This document shows, piece after piece, positions 1 to 6,983 of a stretch of 8,349 bases of DNA; position 1 is the stretch's first letter, and every line of letters begins with the position of its first letter. A model generated the notes under the pieces. It ran no database searches. It was not told the DNA's origin and worked only from the letters and a program-made list of their open reading frames with translations. The position numbers were made by a program, and so were the translations under genes. This stretch comes from JBDTMC01 sp039934475 (lineage in GTDB: Bacteria > Acidobacteriota > Terriglobia > Bryobacterales > Bryobacteraceae), in NCBI GenBank assembly GCA_039934475.1, contig JBDTMC010000354.1:1-8349 (forward strand), in the 5' to 3' direction.

Positions 1-21
1 GCATAATAACAGCCGTTTCAC
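1..21 (-). CDS. Start of a second gene downstream of atpF (partial, possibly a second b/b' subunit)
   Basis: Only seven codons are visible, reading leftwards: GTG AAA CGG CTG TTA TTA TGC (MKRLLLC). The proposed GTG overlaps the TGA stop of atpF in the common GTGA arrangement, and a purine-rich GAGGGAG (complement of 31-37) lies about nine bases upstream, a good ribosome-binding site. A basic residue followed by leucines looks like the beginning of a signal or membrane segment. In acidobacterial genomes b-type ATP synthase subunits often come as two copies, one with a signal-like N-terminal extension, so a second b subunit is the leading guess. That identity rests on context and family knowledge, not on visible sequence; a delta subunit (atpH) or another gene is possible. 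Confidence 0.4.
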
Positions 22-470
22 GCGGGAACACTCCCTCGCAGGACGCGCACCGCAATCTGTTCCGCGAAAGCATCGCTCTGCGAATCCAGCGTTTGCCGCG
101 CGGCTTCGACATCGGCGGCAAGCTGGGCTCGCGCTTCAGCCACCATGCGGGCGGCCTCTTCACGCGCTTTTTGGACACCCGCGGACTGCTCGTCTCGCAG
201 ACTGCGCCGCAGCTGTTCCTGCTCTTTATAAATGTCACCCCGCGCCTGGCGGAGCTTGGCTTCGTATTCGGCGGCCTTGCGGGTGGCCAGGGCCATGCTG
301 CTTTCGGCCGCTTCACGCGCGCCTTCCGTTGCCTCCCGCCGCTGCTTCAGAACCTTCTCCAACGGCGTGAAGAAAGTGAACTTCAAATACAGATGCAACA
401 GGAAAACAAGGAACAACGTGGGGAGGGAGCTTAACAGGATCCCCCCAAGGGATTTCAGTGTCTGATCCAT
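18..470 (-). CDS. atpF: F0F1 ATP synthase subunit b (peripheral stalk)
   Basis: This 150-residue protein has the shape of an F0 b subunit: a single hydrophobic membrane segment at about residues 8-34, then a TPLEKVLKQRR stretch (35-45) matching the conserved proline and arginine just after the membrane helix of b subunits. A long charged helix rich in Ala, Glu, Arg and Lys fills about 40-145 and would form the coiled-coil stator. Its role is to hold the F1 head static against the rotating c-ring at the inner membrane. Length is normal (E. coli b is 156). There is no signal-like extension. It starts with ATG and shows no clear Shine-Dalgarno sequence. It is transcribed away from the protease genes and overlaps the next gene by four bases. 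No atpB or atpE lies upstream in this window, so it seems to head its transcript. A b' assignment instead of b cannot be excluded. Confidence 0.88.
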   Translation of the reverse strand: MDQTLKSLGGILLSSLPTLFLVFLLHLYLKFTFFTPLEKVLKQRREATEGAREAAESSMALATRKAAEYEAKLRQARGDIYKEQEQLRRSLRDEQSAGVQKAREEAARMVAEARAQLAADVEAARQTLDSQSDAFAEQIAVRVLRGSVPA

Positions 471-526
471 TCAGGTACGAGGGATGAACTTGCGGGCGCC
501 GAGACCATCCGCCTCAAAGGGTTAAG

Positions 527-554
527 ACTATCATATTTCGGAGAGTTAGGTCAA
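527..554 (-). promoter_or_regulatory. Candidate promoter for atpF
   Basis: On the minus strand a TTGACC (complement of 549-554) is followed after 16 bases by GATAGT (complement of 527-532), matching the sigma-70 consensus at 5 of 6 and 4 of 6 positions. A transcript would begin near 520, leaving a leader of about 50 bases before the atpF ATG. An overlapping TATGAT (complement of 530-535) is a better -10 but sits only 13 bases from the TTGACC. The region must hold a promoter if atpF is first in its operon, because the next gene to the right is divergent. The exact boxes are a guess from consensus matching. Confidence 0.3.
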
Positions 555-571
555 ATTCAGGTCTGTTTCGC

Positions 572-591
572 AAGCCCTATTTTGCGGGCTT
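572..591. other. Perfect 6-bp inverted repeat in the divergent intergenic region
   Basis: AAGCCC (572-577) and GGGCTT (586-591) are perfect inverted repeats separated by eight bases. On the plus strand the hairpin is followed by TCGACGGCC and then five T (601-605), so the T run is not directly adjacent and a rho-independent terminator is not convincing. It lies between two divergent genes, where it could equally be an operator, part of the 5' leader of the protease gene, or chance. The rest of 471-674 is less G+C-rich than the genes and shows no open reading frame of note. Confidence 0.2.
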
Positions 592-674
592 TCGACGGCC
601 TTTTTGCCTCTCTGAAATGGCAGTGATATTGACGTGATACGGTGGAGGAGGCGCGCTGAAACCAGGATTCTCCC

Positions 675-3600
675 GTGCCCGTCAGGAGTCTTGTGAAACC
701 ACATTCGTTCGCCTTGTTCCTTGTAGCGATGGCGATAAGCGTTTCGCTATCGTTCGCTGCCGGTCCGGACAGCCGTTATGCGCTGCTTCTCGATGTACCT
801 CCGGTGGTGGAGCAACTCCCTGCCGGAGCCGGGAAAGGCATGCGCCATACAGCAGCGTTTGTTGACATCCGGGCGCGGGTAGCTGCGTCGCAAAGCCGCG
901 TGATGGCTGCGCTCAACGATAAGAACTATAAGGTGGCTGCCTCGGACGGCACCTTGGTTAACGTTGTTTTTGTGCGCGGTCCGAAAGGGATCGAAGCGGA
1001 ATTGGCTGCGCTGCCGGGAGTGGTGCGAGTACAGATCCTGAAGCCGTATAAGCGCCTTCTTAATACCGCCATCAACCTGGTGAACGGGCCGGCGGCGTGG
1101 GATCTGTCGGGTGGACAGCAGAACGCCGGACTCGGGATGCGCATCGGAATTATCGACACCGGAATCGACCCCGGACACCCTGGGATGATTGACACTACGC
1201 TCCCTCCTCCTTCCGGCGGCAAGCGGTGCGCGGGCGCGGACTGCGAGTACACAAACGCGAAAATTATCGCTGCGCGTAGCTATGCGTTACCCTCCGGGAC
1301 ATCCTTAGGGTTCGATTTACCCGACGACTACACGCCGCGAGACCGGGTGGGCCACGGCACCGCGGTCTCCATGATCGCCGCCGGAGCCCGTAACACCGCT
1401 CCCATCGGCACGCTCACCGGCGTGGCACCGCGCGCCTACCTCGGCAACTACAAGGTATTTGGCTCGCCTGGGGTGAACGATTCGACTTACGACGACATCC
1501 TCTCGGCGGCGCTCTCAGACGCGTTCAATGATGGGATGGACGTGGTGACCCTGTCGCTTGGCCTGCCTGCCGAATGGAAGCCCCTCGACACCGGCTCAAC
1601 CTGCTTCCAGGCCACCGGTAGTCCATGCGACGTTTTCGCGTACGCAGTGTACAACGCCATTAATAGTGGCTTGTCGGTGGTTGTGGCGGCGGGAAACGAC
1701 GGTGAGTCGGGAGCCTATGCTCCCACGTACGCCACCATCGATTCCCCGGGGACTGTGTCCAACGCCATCACCGTAGGCGCCACCACCAACAGCCGCGCCC
1801 TCTATTTCGGAGTGAAGGTGAGCGGCGACGGCGTTCCCAGCAACCTGCAACGCATTAACAGCTTCGTTGGCGACGGTCCGCGCGCGGGCCCCAACGTGAG
1901 CGGACCGCTGCGCGACGTTTCGAAACTGGGCAACGACGGCACCGCGTGCGTCTCGTTAGGAAATGGCTCTCTCACCGGCGCCATCGCCGTGGTGGGTACC
2001 GGAAACTGCACTTTCGCTACGAAAGTCAACGTCGCCCAGGCGGCAGGCGCCATCGCCGTGGTCTTGATCAATGGCGATGGTAACGGTCTATTCCCACCCA
2101 CCGGCCTGCAGCAGACCACCATTCCTTTGATGCTGATCGGCAAGGACGACGGCGCGGCGCTGCTGACGTTCCTCGCGGCTAACCCCAATCGCACCGGCTC
2201 GCTTGACACCAACCTGGTATCGACAACCGCCGACCCGGACATTATCACGACATTCTCCTCACTTGGGCCATCGATCGATGCCTCATTGAAGCCGGAACTG
2301 GTAGCGCCGGGACAGAATATCTATACCGCCACCCAGAAGTACGATCCCAACGGTGATATGTATGATCCCAGCGGTTATACGGCCATCCAGGGCACTAGTT
2401 TTTCCGTTCCTTTTGTAGCCGGAGCCATTGCGCTGGTGCAGCAAAAGAATCCGACCTGGACGACGGCGCAACTGAAGTCGGCTGTGGTCAACACGGCGAA
2501 CAACGATGTCGGCGACACTGACGCGCCCACGCAGTTCGCCCGCGCCGTCGCCATGGGAGCCGGCAAGCTGGATGTGGCCCAGGCGTTGCGCACGGATCTG
2601 ACTGTGGACCCGCCAGTGCTTTCCTTCGGAGCAGTGACGGCGCTGCCCCTCTCCAAGGGCCTGGTTTTTAGGAATTCGGCGACGGTGGTCCGCACGCTTA
2701 CACTGACCGTCCAGCCGGCAGTTTCCGACCCCAACACCACATTCACGGTGAACCCGTCCAGTGTCATCCTGCAACCGGGCGCGACATCGCCGTCAGTGAC
2801 GGTCCAACTGGCGGGATCATCGCCGGCGCCAGGTCTTTATGACGGCGCCCTCATAGTGACCGGCGGCGCGGTGCCTTTGCGCATCCCGTATCTCTATGTA
2901 GTTGGTGACAACGTTCCGAACAACGTGATACCGCTGTCCAACTATGACTTCAGCGCGGCGGCCGGCTCACAGTTCGGAGTCTTGTCTTTGAAGGTAGTCG
3001 ATCGATACGGTCTGCCCGTCCCGAACCAGAGCATCCTCTGGGAGGGGGTTTCCGGTGGTGGCACAGTGCAGCAGACCTCAGGCGCCACCGATTCCTACGG
3101 GATTTCGGAGGCGACGACGATCCAGCTTGGCGCCGCGCCCGGTATTCAGGTCTTCCGCGCCACCGTCACCGGCTCGGGCCTCGACTCTTTGGACTATTAC
3201 GGCACCGCAAAACTACCGCTCATATCGAATGACGGCATTGTCAATGCGGCCAGCAATCAGGGCGGAGCGCAGGCGCCCGGCTCGTACATCTCTATCTATG
3301 GACAGGGTCTTGCCGACTCCTATGCGGTATTCAATACGCCCTTCCTGCCGCTGTCCCTGGGTGGCGTCAGTGTCAGTTTCTCGGTGCCGCCCAATAACAA
3401 AATCCGGGCTCCCGGCAAGATTCATTTCGTCAGCAGCACTCAGGTGAATGTGGAGGTTCCGTGGGAAATCGCGGGCCAAAGCTCGGTTGACGTGTGGCTC
3501 ACCAACGGGGGCGTCACCTCCAATATCATGAGCGGGGTAGCGCTTCAGGACGCATCACCGGCGGGCTTCGTATATACCGAGGCGTCAAGCGGTCGAGTTC

Positions 3601-3947
3601 TGTCGGCGGCGTTGGACGCCGGCTTCAAAGTCATCGGTACGGCGAACCAGGCAAAACGAGGCCAGTACATCCAAATCTATGCGAACGGGGTGGGGTTGCT
3701 GGATCACACGCCGCCGACGGGCGAACCGGCGCCCTCCACGGAGCCATTAGCCCGCGCCAGGGTCCTTCCAACCGTCACCATTGGGGGCAAATCGGCGTCT
3801 GTGATCTTCACCGGCTTGGCGCCGTACATTGTCGGCTTGTACCAAGTCAACGTGCAAGTTCCAGCAGACTCGCCTACCGGATATCAGCCGGTAATTATCA
3901 GCACAAACGGAGTATCGTCGCCGGCATTCACGATTCCGGTCCAGTAA
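675..3947 (+). CDS. Secreted subtilisin-like serine protease (S8) with PA insert and C-terminal TIGR03437 domain
   Basis: A 1090-residue exported S8 protease. A signal peptide (hydrophobic core about 11-27) probably ends after SFA at 28. Residues 33-125 resemble an I9 propeptide. The catalytic set is complete: Asp161 in GIIDTGID, His227 in GHGTAVS, oxyanion Asn341 in AAGND, and Ser575 in GTSFSVPF. A protease-associated (PA) domain is inserted at about 375-515, with the CTFATK and NVAQAAGA pattern. After the catalytic domain come a beta-rich Fn3-like region (642-745), a Big-1-like Ig domain (about 746-845, VVDRYGLPVPNQ) and a TIGR03437 domain (849-1090) made of two similar halves. Six cysteines fall in three close pairs (185/190, 310/318, 425/445), as expected for a protein folded outside the cytoplasm. 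The start is uncertain: GTG 675 has AGGA seven bases upstream, while in-frame GTG 693 has AGGAG at 684-688 and gives an equally good signal peptide. Substrate is unknown; scavenging of extracellular protein is a reasonable inference. Confidence 0.9.
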   Translation: MPVRSLVKPHSFALFLVAMAISVSLSFAAGPDSRYALLLDVPPVVEQLPAGAGKGMRHTAAFVDIRARVAASQSRVMAALNDKNYKVAASDGTLVNVVFVRGPKGIEAELAALPGVVRVQILKPYKRLLNTAINLVNGPAAWDLSGGQQNAGLGMRIGIIDTGIDPGHPGMIDTTLPPPSGGKRCAGADCEYTNAKIIAARSYALPSGTSLGFDLPDDYTPRDRVGHGTAVSMIAAGARNTAPIGTLTGVAPRAYLGNYKVFGSPGVNDSTYDDILSAALSDAFNDGMDVVTLSLGLPAEWKPLDTGSTCFQATGSPCDVFAYAVYNAINSGLSVVVAAGNDGESGAYAPTYATIDSPGTVSNAITVGATTNSRALYFGVKVSGDGVPSNLQRINSFVGDGPRAGPNVSGPLRDVSKLGNDGTACVSLGNGSLTGAIAVVGTGNCTFATKVNVAQAAGAIAVVLINGDGNGLFPPTGLQQTTIPLMLIGKDDGAALLTFLAANPNRTGSLDTNLVSTTADPDIITTFSSLGPSIDASLKPELVAPGQNIYTATQKYDPNGDMYDPSGYTAIQGTSFSVPFVAGAIALVQQKNPTWTTAQLKSAVVNTANNDVGDTDAPTQFARAVAMGAGKLDVAQALRTDLTVDPPVLSFGAVTALPLSKGLVFRNSATVVRTLTLTVQPAVSDPNTTFTVNPSSVILQPGATSPSVTVQLAGSSPAPGLYDGALIVTGGAVPLRIPYLYVVGDNVPNNVIPLSNYDFSAAAGSQFGVLSLKVVDRYGLPVPNQSILWEGVSGGGTVQQTSGATDSYGISEATTIQLGAAPGIQVFRATVTGSGLDSLDYYGTAKLPLISNDGIVNAASNQGGAQAPGSYISIYGQGLADSYAVFNTPFLPLSLGGVSVSFSVPPNNKIRAPGKIHFVSSTQVNVEVPWEIAGQSSVDVWLTNGGVTSNIMSGVALQDASPAGFVYTEASSGRVLSAALDAGFKVIGTANQAKRGQYIQIYANGVGLLDHTPPTGEPAPSTEPLARARVLPTVTIGGKSASVIFTGLAPYIVGLYQVNVQVPADSPTGYQPVIISTNGVSSPAFTIPVQ
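3219..3944 (+). repeat. TIGR03437 domain with two similar halves (protein-level repeat)
   Basis: Codons 849-1090 of the first protease encode the TIGR03437 region. The first half (about 3219-3569) and second half (about 3594-3944) show the same order of motifs: GSYISIYGQG against GQYIQIYANG, LPLSLGGVSVSF against LPTVTIGGKSASVIF, and QVNVEVPWE with TNGGVTSN against QVNVQVPAD with TNGVSSP. The DNA itself has diverged, so this is an old duplication inside the domain. The family has no established function; it sits at the C-terminus of many large exported proteins of Solibacter relatives and could serve in surface attachment or display. Confidence 0.6.
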
Positions 3948-4003
3948 AGGCATACAAAACGTAACCGAAGGCGCATTTGAGCCATCACAAGCGATAAGTA
4001 CCG

Positions 4004-4009
4004 TAAAAT
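4004..4009 (+). promoter_or_regulatory. Possible -10 box upstream of the second protease gene
   Basis: TAAAAT matches the sigma-70 -10 consensus at five of six positions and lies 25 bases before the ATG at 4035. No -35 element is seen at a normal distance; the nearest candidate, TTGAGC at 3977-3982, is 21 bases away. No terminator hairpin is visible in the 87 bases after the first protease gene, so the second gene may instead be read through from the first. Confidence 0.22.
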
Positions 4010-4034
4010 CAAATTCGGGAAGTAACCATATTCT

Positions 4035-6419
4035 ATGGGTAAGCTGCCTTTGTCCGTTGCTCTTTGCGCCTCATACTTGTTCGGCACGTTCGTCGTGTCC
4101 GCGGCGGTTGTTCCAGGCCAGTATATTGTCCTCTTGACTCGAGGTGGCGCCACGGCGGGGTCGGCTCGCGCTCAGGAAGTGGAACCTTTGCAAACCCGGG
4201 TCCGCGCGATGCTTAGCGAGCAGAATGTGGAAGTGCTCAACACTTATAGCAACCTCGTAAATGGCTTTGCGGTGAAGGTGCCCGCGGGCGGCTATCCGGC
4301 GGTAGATCGGGCGAGGCTGGAAGCACTGCCGGGAGTGGTCGCCGTGCGGCCAGTACGGCTTCACAAGCGGTTTTTGAACACCGCCCTGCAAGTGCATGCC
4401 ATTACTGATGCCTGGGCGTCATTGGGCGGCAAAGACAAGGCAGGCGCGGGCATCAAGGTAGGGATTCTCGACACTGGCATCGACATCACCAATGCGATGT
4501 TCCAAGACGCGGCGCTTTCCGCGCCGGCGGGGTTCCCGAAGGTCAATCGCGACGCCGACCTTGTTTACACCAATGGCAAAGTGATCGTCGCGCGGGGTTA
4601 TCCGACTACCGGCAGCACCGCCACAGCCAAAGACGATGAGGGACACGGAACCGCAGTGGCTTCAGTGGTGGCCGGCGTGACGGCTAACCGCAACGGTGTG
4701 CCCATTACCGGCGTGGCGCCCGGAGCGTGGTTGGGCAACTACAAGGTCTTCCCGGACCCGAACAGCGGCGCGCCGGACAACCTCATCATTCAGGCGTTGA
4801 CAGACGCCGTGGCCGACGGGATGGACATTGTTAATCTAAGCCTGGGGAGCGATCTCGCCGACCCCGTGGACGTCGATCCTTTGGAAATCGCCGTACAAAA
4901 TGCAGTTGCGCAGGGCATGGTGGTAACGATTTCCGCCGGCAATGACGGCCCCGATCCGAATACCGTAGGCACGCCGGCGCTGGCCCCCGCTAGCATCGCC
5001 GCAGCGGCGTTGGTGAATGGTCATTACTTCAGTTCCCAGGTGACCCGTAGCGACGGCGTGACAGTTCCAGCGATCCGGGCGGACTTTACCAACACAACCG
5101 GTTCCCAGTCCGGGACACTCAAAGATATAGCCGATCTCGACCCCACTGGCTTGGCTTGCTCGGCGCTACCGGCGGGTAGCCTGAGCGGCAAAGTGGCGCT
5201 TATCTTTCGCGGGGTCTGCTTCTTTGACGACAAGATTGCCAATGCCGAGGCAGCCGGGGCGACGATGGTGATCATCTATACAGACGCGGCACGCCCCGAC
5301 CCGATCGCCATGTCGGTCTCCGGGCCCTCGCTGCCGGCGTTTATGGTGAGCTACTCGAATGGCCTGTCGTTGAAGACCCTGGCCGCGGCCGGCGGTTCCG
5401 TGAGTGTCAATTTCGCAGACAACGAGTTTGCCCAACCGGCTACCCAAATCGCCGATTTTTCCAGCCGCGGCCCGGCCATTGACGGATCGTTGAAACCCGA
5501 CATTCTCGCCACCGGCTCCTCCATGGTGATGGCACAGGCGGGTGGCACCTTCAGAATTGCAGACGGCACCAGTTTTTCCGCTCCCATGATCGCCGGCTCG
5601 GCAGCGATCGTGAAGGGCGCCCGTCCCGGTCTGACGGCAGCTCAGTATAAGTCCCTGCTCGTGAACTCGGCGCGGCCTTTCTACAACAAAGCCACAACGC
5701 AAGGCCAAACCGCCGATGCCGGAGGCGGCGTTCTGCAAGTTCTGTCCGCGCTCAATGCCGGAGCCACTTTCGACCCGGTGAGCCTTAGCTTTGGAGTCGG
5801 GCCCGCGGCCTCCACACTCAGCCAGACTTTCACCATCACAAACGTCGAAGCGCAGGACGACACGTTCACATTGGAAGCGGTTGTACAGAGCGGCCCATCG
5901 CCGACTCTTTCGGCGCCGGGCGCGGCGGCGGGCTCCAGCTCTTCGCGCGTTGTGCTGCCGCTGGCCAAGGGAGCTTCCCAGACGGTCACCATCACCTTGA
6001 ACCCAATCGGCTTGCCCGCTGGACCGGCCCAAGGGTCCATCCGTGTGAAAGCCGACCACGCAATCGCCATGGAGCGTGTGCCCTGGTGGTACAGCGTGCC
6101 ATCGCAGACCCCCGCGCACGTAACTTTCCTTGACAATAGCGGCTGCGCCTTGCCCAGTTCAACCGTAACTGTGTTCTTCCGCGTCACTGACGAGAATGGT
6201 GTGCCGGTGACCGCCATCACGCCGACCGCAATTGCCACGGCAGGAAACACGGCTGCGCCAACCATCGCAAGCTACTTTCCGACGAGAATCTCACCGGCAC
6301 TTCCGGGTACCTATGTACTGACGGGTACGGCCGCGTCGCGCCTGGTTCAGTCTTACTCGATTACCGCGGGATCGGTAGTCCAGGCGCTGGATCTGGCCAT
6401 TACTTCCAGTTGCAACTGA
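4035..6419 (+). CDS. Secreted subtilisin-like serine protease (S8) with PA insert, tandem paralogue without TIGR03437
   Basis: A 794-residue exported S8 protease paralogous to its upstream neighbour. The signal peptide runs to about VSA at 23. An I9-like propeptide spans about 28-115. Catalytic residues are all present: Asp146 in GILDTGID, His204 in GHGTAVAS, oxyanion Asn303 in SAGND, and Ser513 in GTSFSAPM. The PA insert (about 320-465) is a textbook match, with RGVCFFDDK and NAEAAGATMVIIY. An Fn3-like region follows (about 578-690), then a final Ig-like domain (691-794, FRVTDENGVPV) bracketed by Cys704 and Cys793, which may form a disulfide. Shared stretches with the first protein include the LPGVV, GVAP, LGNYKVF and DGMD blocks. 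It lacks the TIGR03437 tail, the CxxxxC loop between Asp and His, and the 310/318 cysteines. The ATG has only a weak GGGAAG twelve bases upstream. It may be co-transcribed with the first gene (87-base gap). Substrate unknown. Confidence 0.9.
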   Translation: MGKLPLSVALCASYLFGTFVVSAAVVPGQYIVLLTRGGATAGSARAQEVEPLQTRVRAMLSEQNVEVLNTYSNLVNGFAVKVPAGGYPAVDRARLEALPGVVAVRPVRLHKRFLNTALQVHAITDAWASLGGKDKAGAGIKVGILDTGIDITNAMFQDAALSAPAGFPKVNRDADLVYTNGKVIVARGYPTTGSTATAKDDEGHGTAVASVVAGVTANRNGVPITGVAPGAWLGNYKVFPDPNSGAPDNLIIQALTDAVADGMDIVNLSLGSDLADPVDVDPLEIAVQNAVAQGMVVTISAGNDGPDPNTVGTPALAPASIAAAALVNGHYFSSQVTRSDGVTVPAIRADFTNTTGSQSGTLKDIADLDPTGLACSALPAGSLSGKVALIFRGVCFFDDKIANAEAAGATMVIIYTDAARPDPIAMSVSGPSLPAFMVSYSNGLSLKTLAAAGGSVSVNFADNEFAQPATQIADFSSRGPAIDGSLKPDILATGSSMVMAQAGGTFRIADGTSFSAPMIAGSAAIVKGARPGLTAAQYKSLLVNSARPFYNKATTQGQTADAGGGVLQVLSALNAGATFDPVSLSFGVGPAASTLSQTFTITNVEAQDDTFTLEAVVQSGPSPTLSAPGAAAGSSSSRVVLPLAKGASQTVTITLNPIGLPAGPAQGSIRVKADHAIAMERVPWWYSVPSQTPAHVTFLDNSGCALPSSTVTVFFRVTDENGVPVTAITPTAIATAGNTAAPTIASYFPTRISPALPGTYVLTGTAASRLVQSYSITAGSVVQALDLAITSSCN

Positions 6420-6460
6420 CGATCTCCTCAACCTGCATCACCCAGGGTGGTAAGCGGGGC

Positions 6461-6466
6461 TATAAT
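6461..6466 (+). promoter_or_regulatory. -10 box of the probable greA promoter
   Basis: A perfect TATAAT lies 23 bases before the greA ATG, in the 70-base gap after the second protease gene. Transcription would begin near 6473, giving a leader of about 17 bases. No good -35 hexamer is seen at 16-18 bases upstream. The short hairpin CACC-CAG-GGTG at 6440-6450 is too weak to call a terminator for the protease gene. The close spacing of greA, the lipid transferase gene and accA suggests this promoter may serve all three. Confidence 0.45.
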
Positions 6467-6489
6467 CGGTACTGGAGTTTTCGGCTCGG

Positions 6490-6957
6490 ATGGACGATCT
6501 AAAGCGGAAATTGGAAGGCGAGATCAAGAGTCTCGAATACGAACTTCGGAATGAGCTTCCGAAGGAGATTCTGAAGGCGCGAGCTCACGGCGATCTCAAA
6601 GAGAATGCCGAGTTCCACGCCGCCAAGGAACGCCAGCGGTACGTTGATTCGCGCCTCGCGCAATTGAAGAAACGGCTGCAGGATCTATCCCTCGTCGATA
6701 TGTCGAAGATTCCGAGAGACCGCGTGGGCCTCGGTTCGCACGTCGTGGTCTACGATCTTAAGAAGGAAGAGCGCTTCACTTATCACCTAGTCACCAGCGA
6801 TGAGGCGGATGTGAACAACGGGAAAATCTCCACCAGTTCACCCATTGGCCGCGGCCTGCTTGGCAAACAGGTGGGAGATGAGGTTAAAATCACGATTCCA
6901 GGCGGAATCAAGGAACTGGAGATCGTGGAGTTTCAAACCGTCCACGATATCGTTTGA
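6490..6957 (+). CDS. greA: Transcription elongation factor GreA
   Basis: A 155-residue protein matching GreA over its whole length (E. coli GreA is 158). The N-terminal part (1-75) is the antiparallel coiled coil that enters the RNA polymerase secondary channel. Its tip carries HGDLKENAEFHAA (33-45), with Asp35 and Glu38 corresponding to the acidic pair (Asp41 and Glu44 in E. coli) that coordinates the catalytic magnesium for transcript cleavage. The C-terminal half (about 80-155) is the FKBP-like domain with the family motif SSPIGRGLLGKQVGD (116-130). The protein rescues backtracked polymerase in the cytoplasm by stimulating cleavage of the RNA 3' end. The ATG is preceded by a distant GGAG (6474-6477, twelve bases) and a perfect TATAAT box. 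It is the first gene of a same-strand cluster with a lipid transferase gene and accA. Presence of the acidic pair argues against an anti-cleavage Gfh-type homologue. Confidence 0.95.
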   Translation: MDDLKRKLEGEIKSLEYELRNELPKEILKARAHGDLKENAEFHAAKERQRYVDSRLAQLKKRLQDLSLVDMSKIPRDRVGLGSHVVVYDLKKEERFTYHLVTSDEADVNNGKISTSSPIGRGLLGKQVGDEVKITIPGGIKELEIVEFQTVHDIV

Positions 6958-6983
6958 GTCCGATCTCGGAGACGGCGGGTACC

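Noticed and set aside
625..634. GATATT and TTGACG motifs as promoter of the first protease
   Set aside because: The best pairing (TTGCCT at 604-609 with GATATT at 625-630) has a 15-base spacer and only four matches in each box; TTGACG at 629-634 has no -10 partner at the right distance. A promoter must exist here but I cannot place it.
2269..2280. Perfect 12-base palindrome CATCGATCGATG
   Set aside because: It lies inside the protease catalytic-domain coding sequence and encodes ordinary residues. A single short palindrome built from GATC-type repeats is expected by chance and there is no second copy nearby.
3494..3964. 156-codon plus-strand frame overlapping the end of the first protease
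   Set aside because: It is out of frame with the conserved TIGR03437 coding sequence, low in hydrophobic pattern and without a recognisable domain; a shadow frame.
1011..4339. 14-base direct repeat CTGCCGGGAGTGGT at 1011-1024 and 4326-4339
   Set aside because: Both copies encode the same LPGVV block at equivalent positions of the paralogous proteases, so common ancestry explains them; they are not a separate repeat element or recombination site.
5166..6119. 317-codon open frame on the minus strand
   Set aside because: It is antisense to the PA insert, catalytic serine region and tail of the second protease. The composition is Arg/Gly/His-rich and no motif is seen.
6440..6450. Short hairpin CACC-CAG-GGTG after the second protease gene
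   Set aside because: The stem is only four base pairs with a three-base loop and has no following T run, so it is not supported as a terminator.
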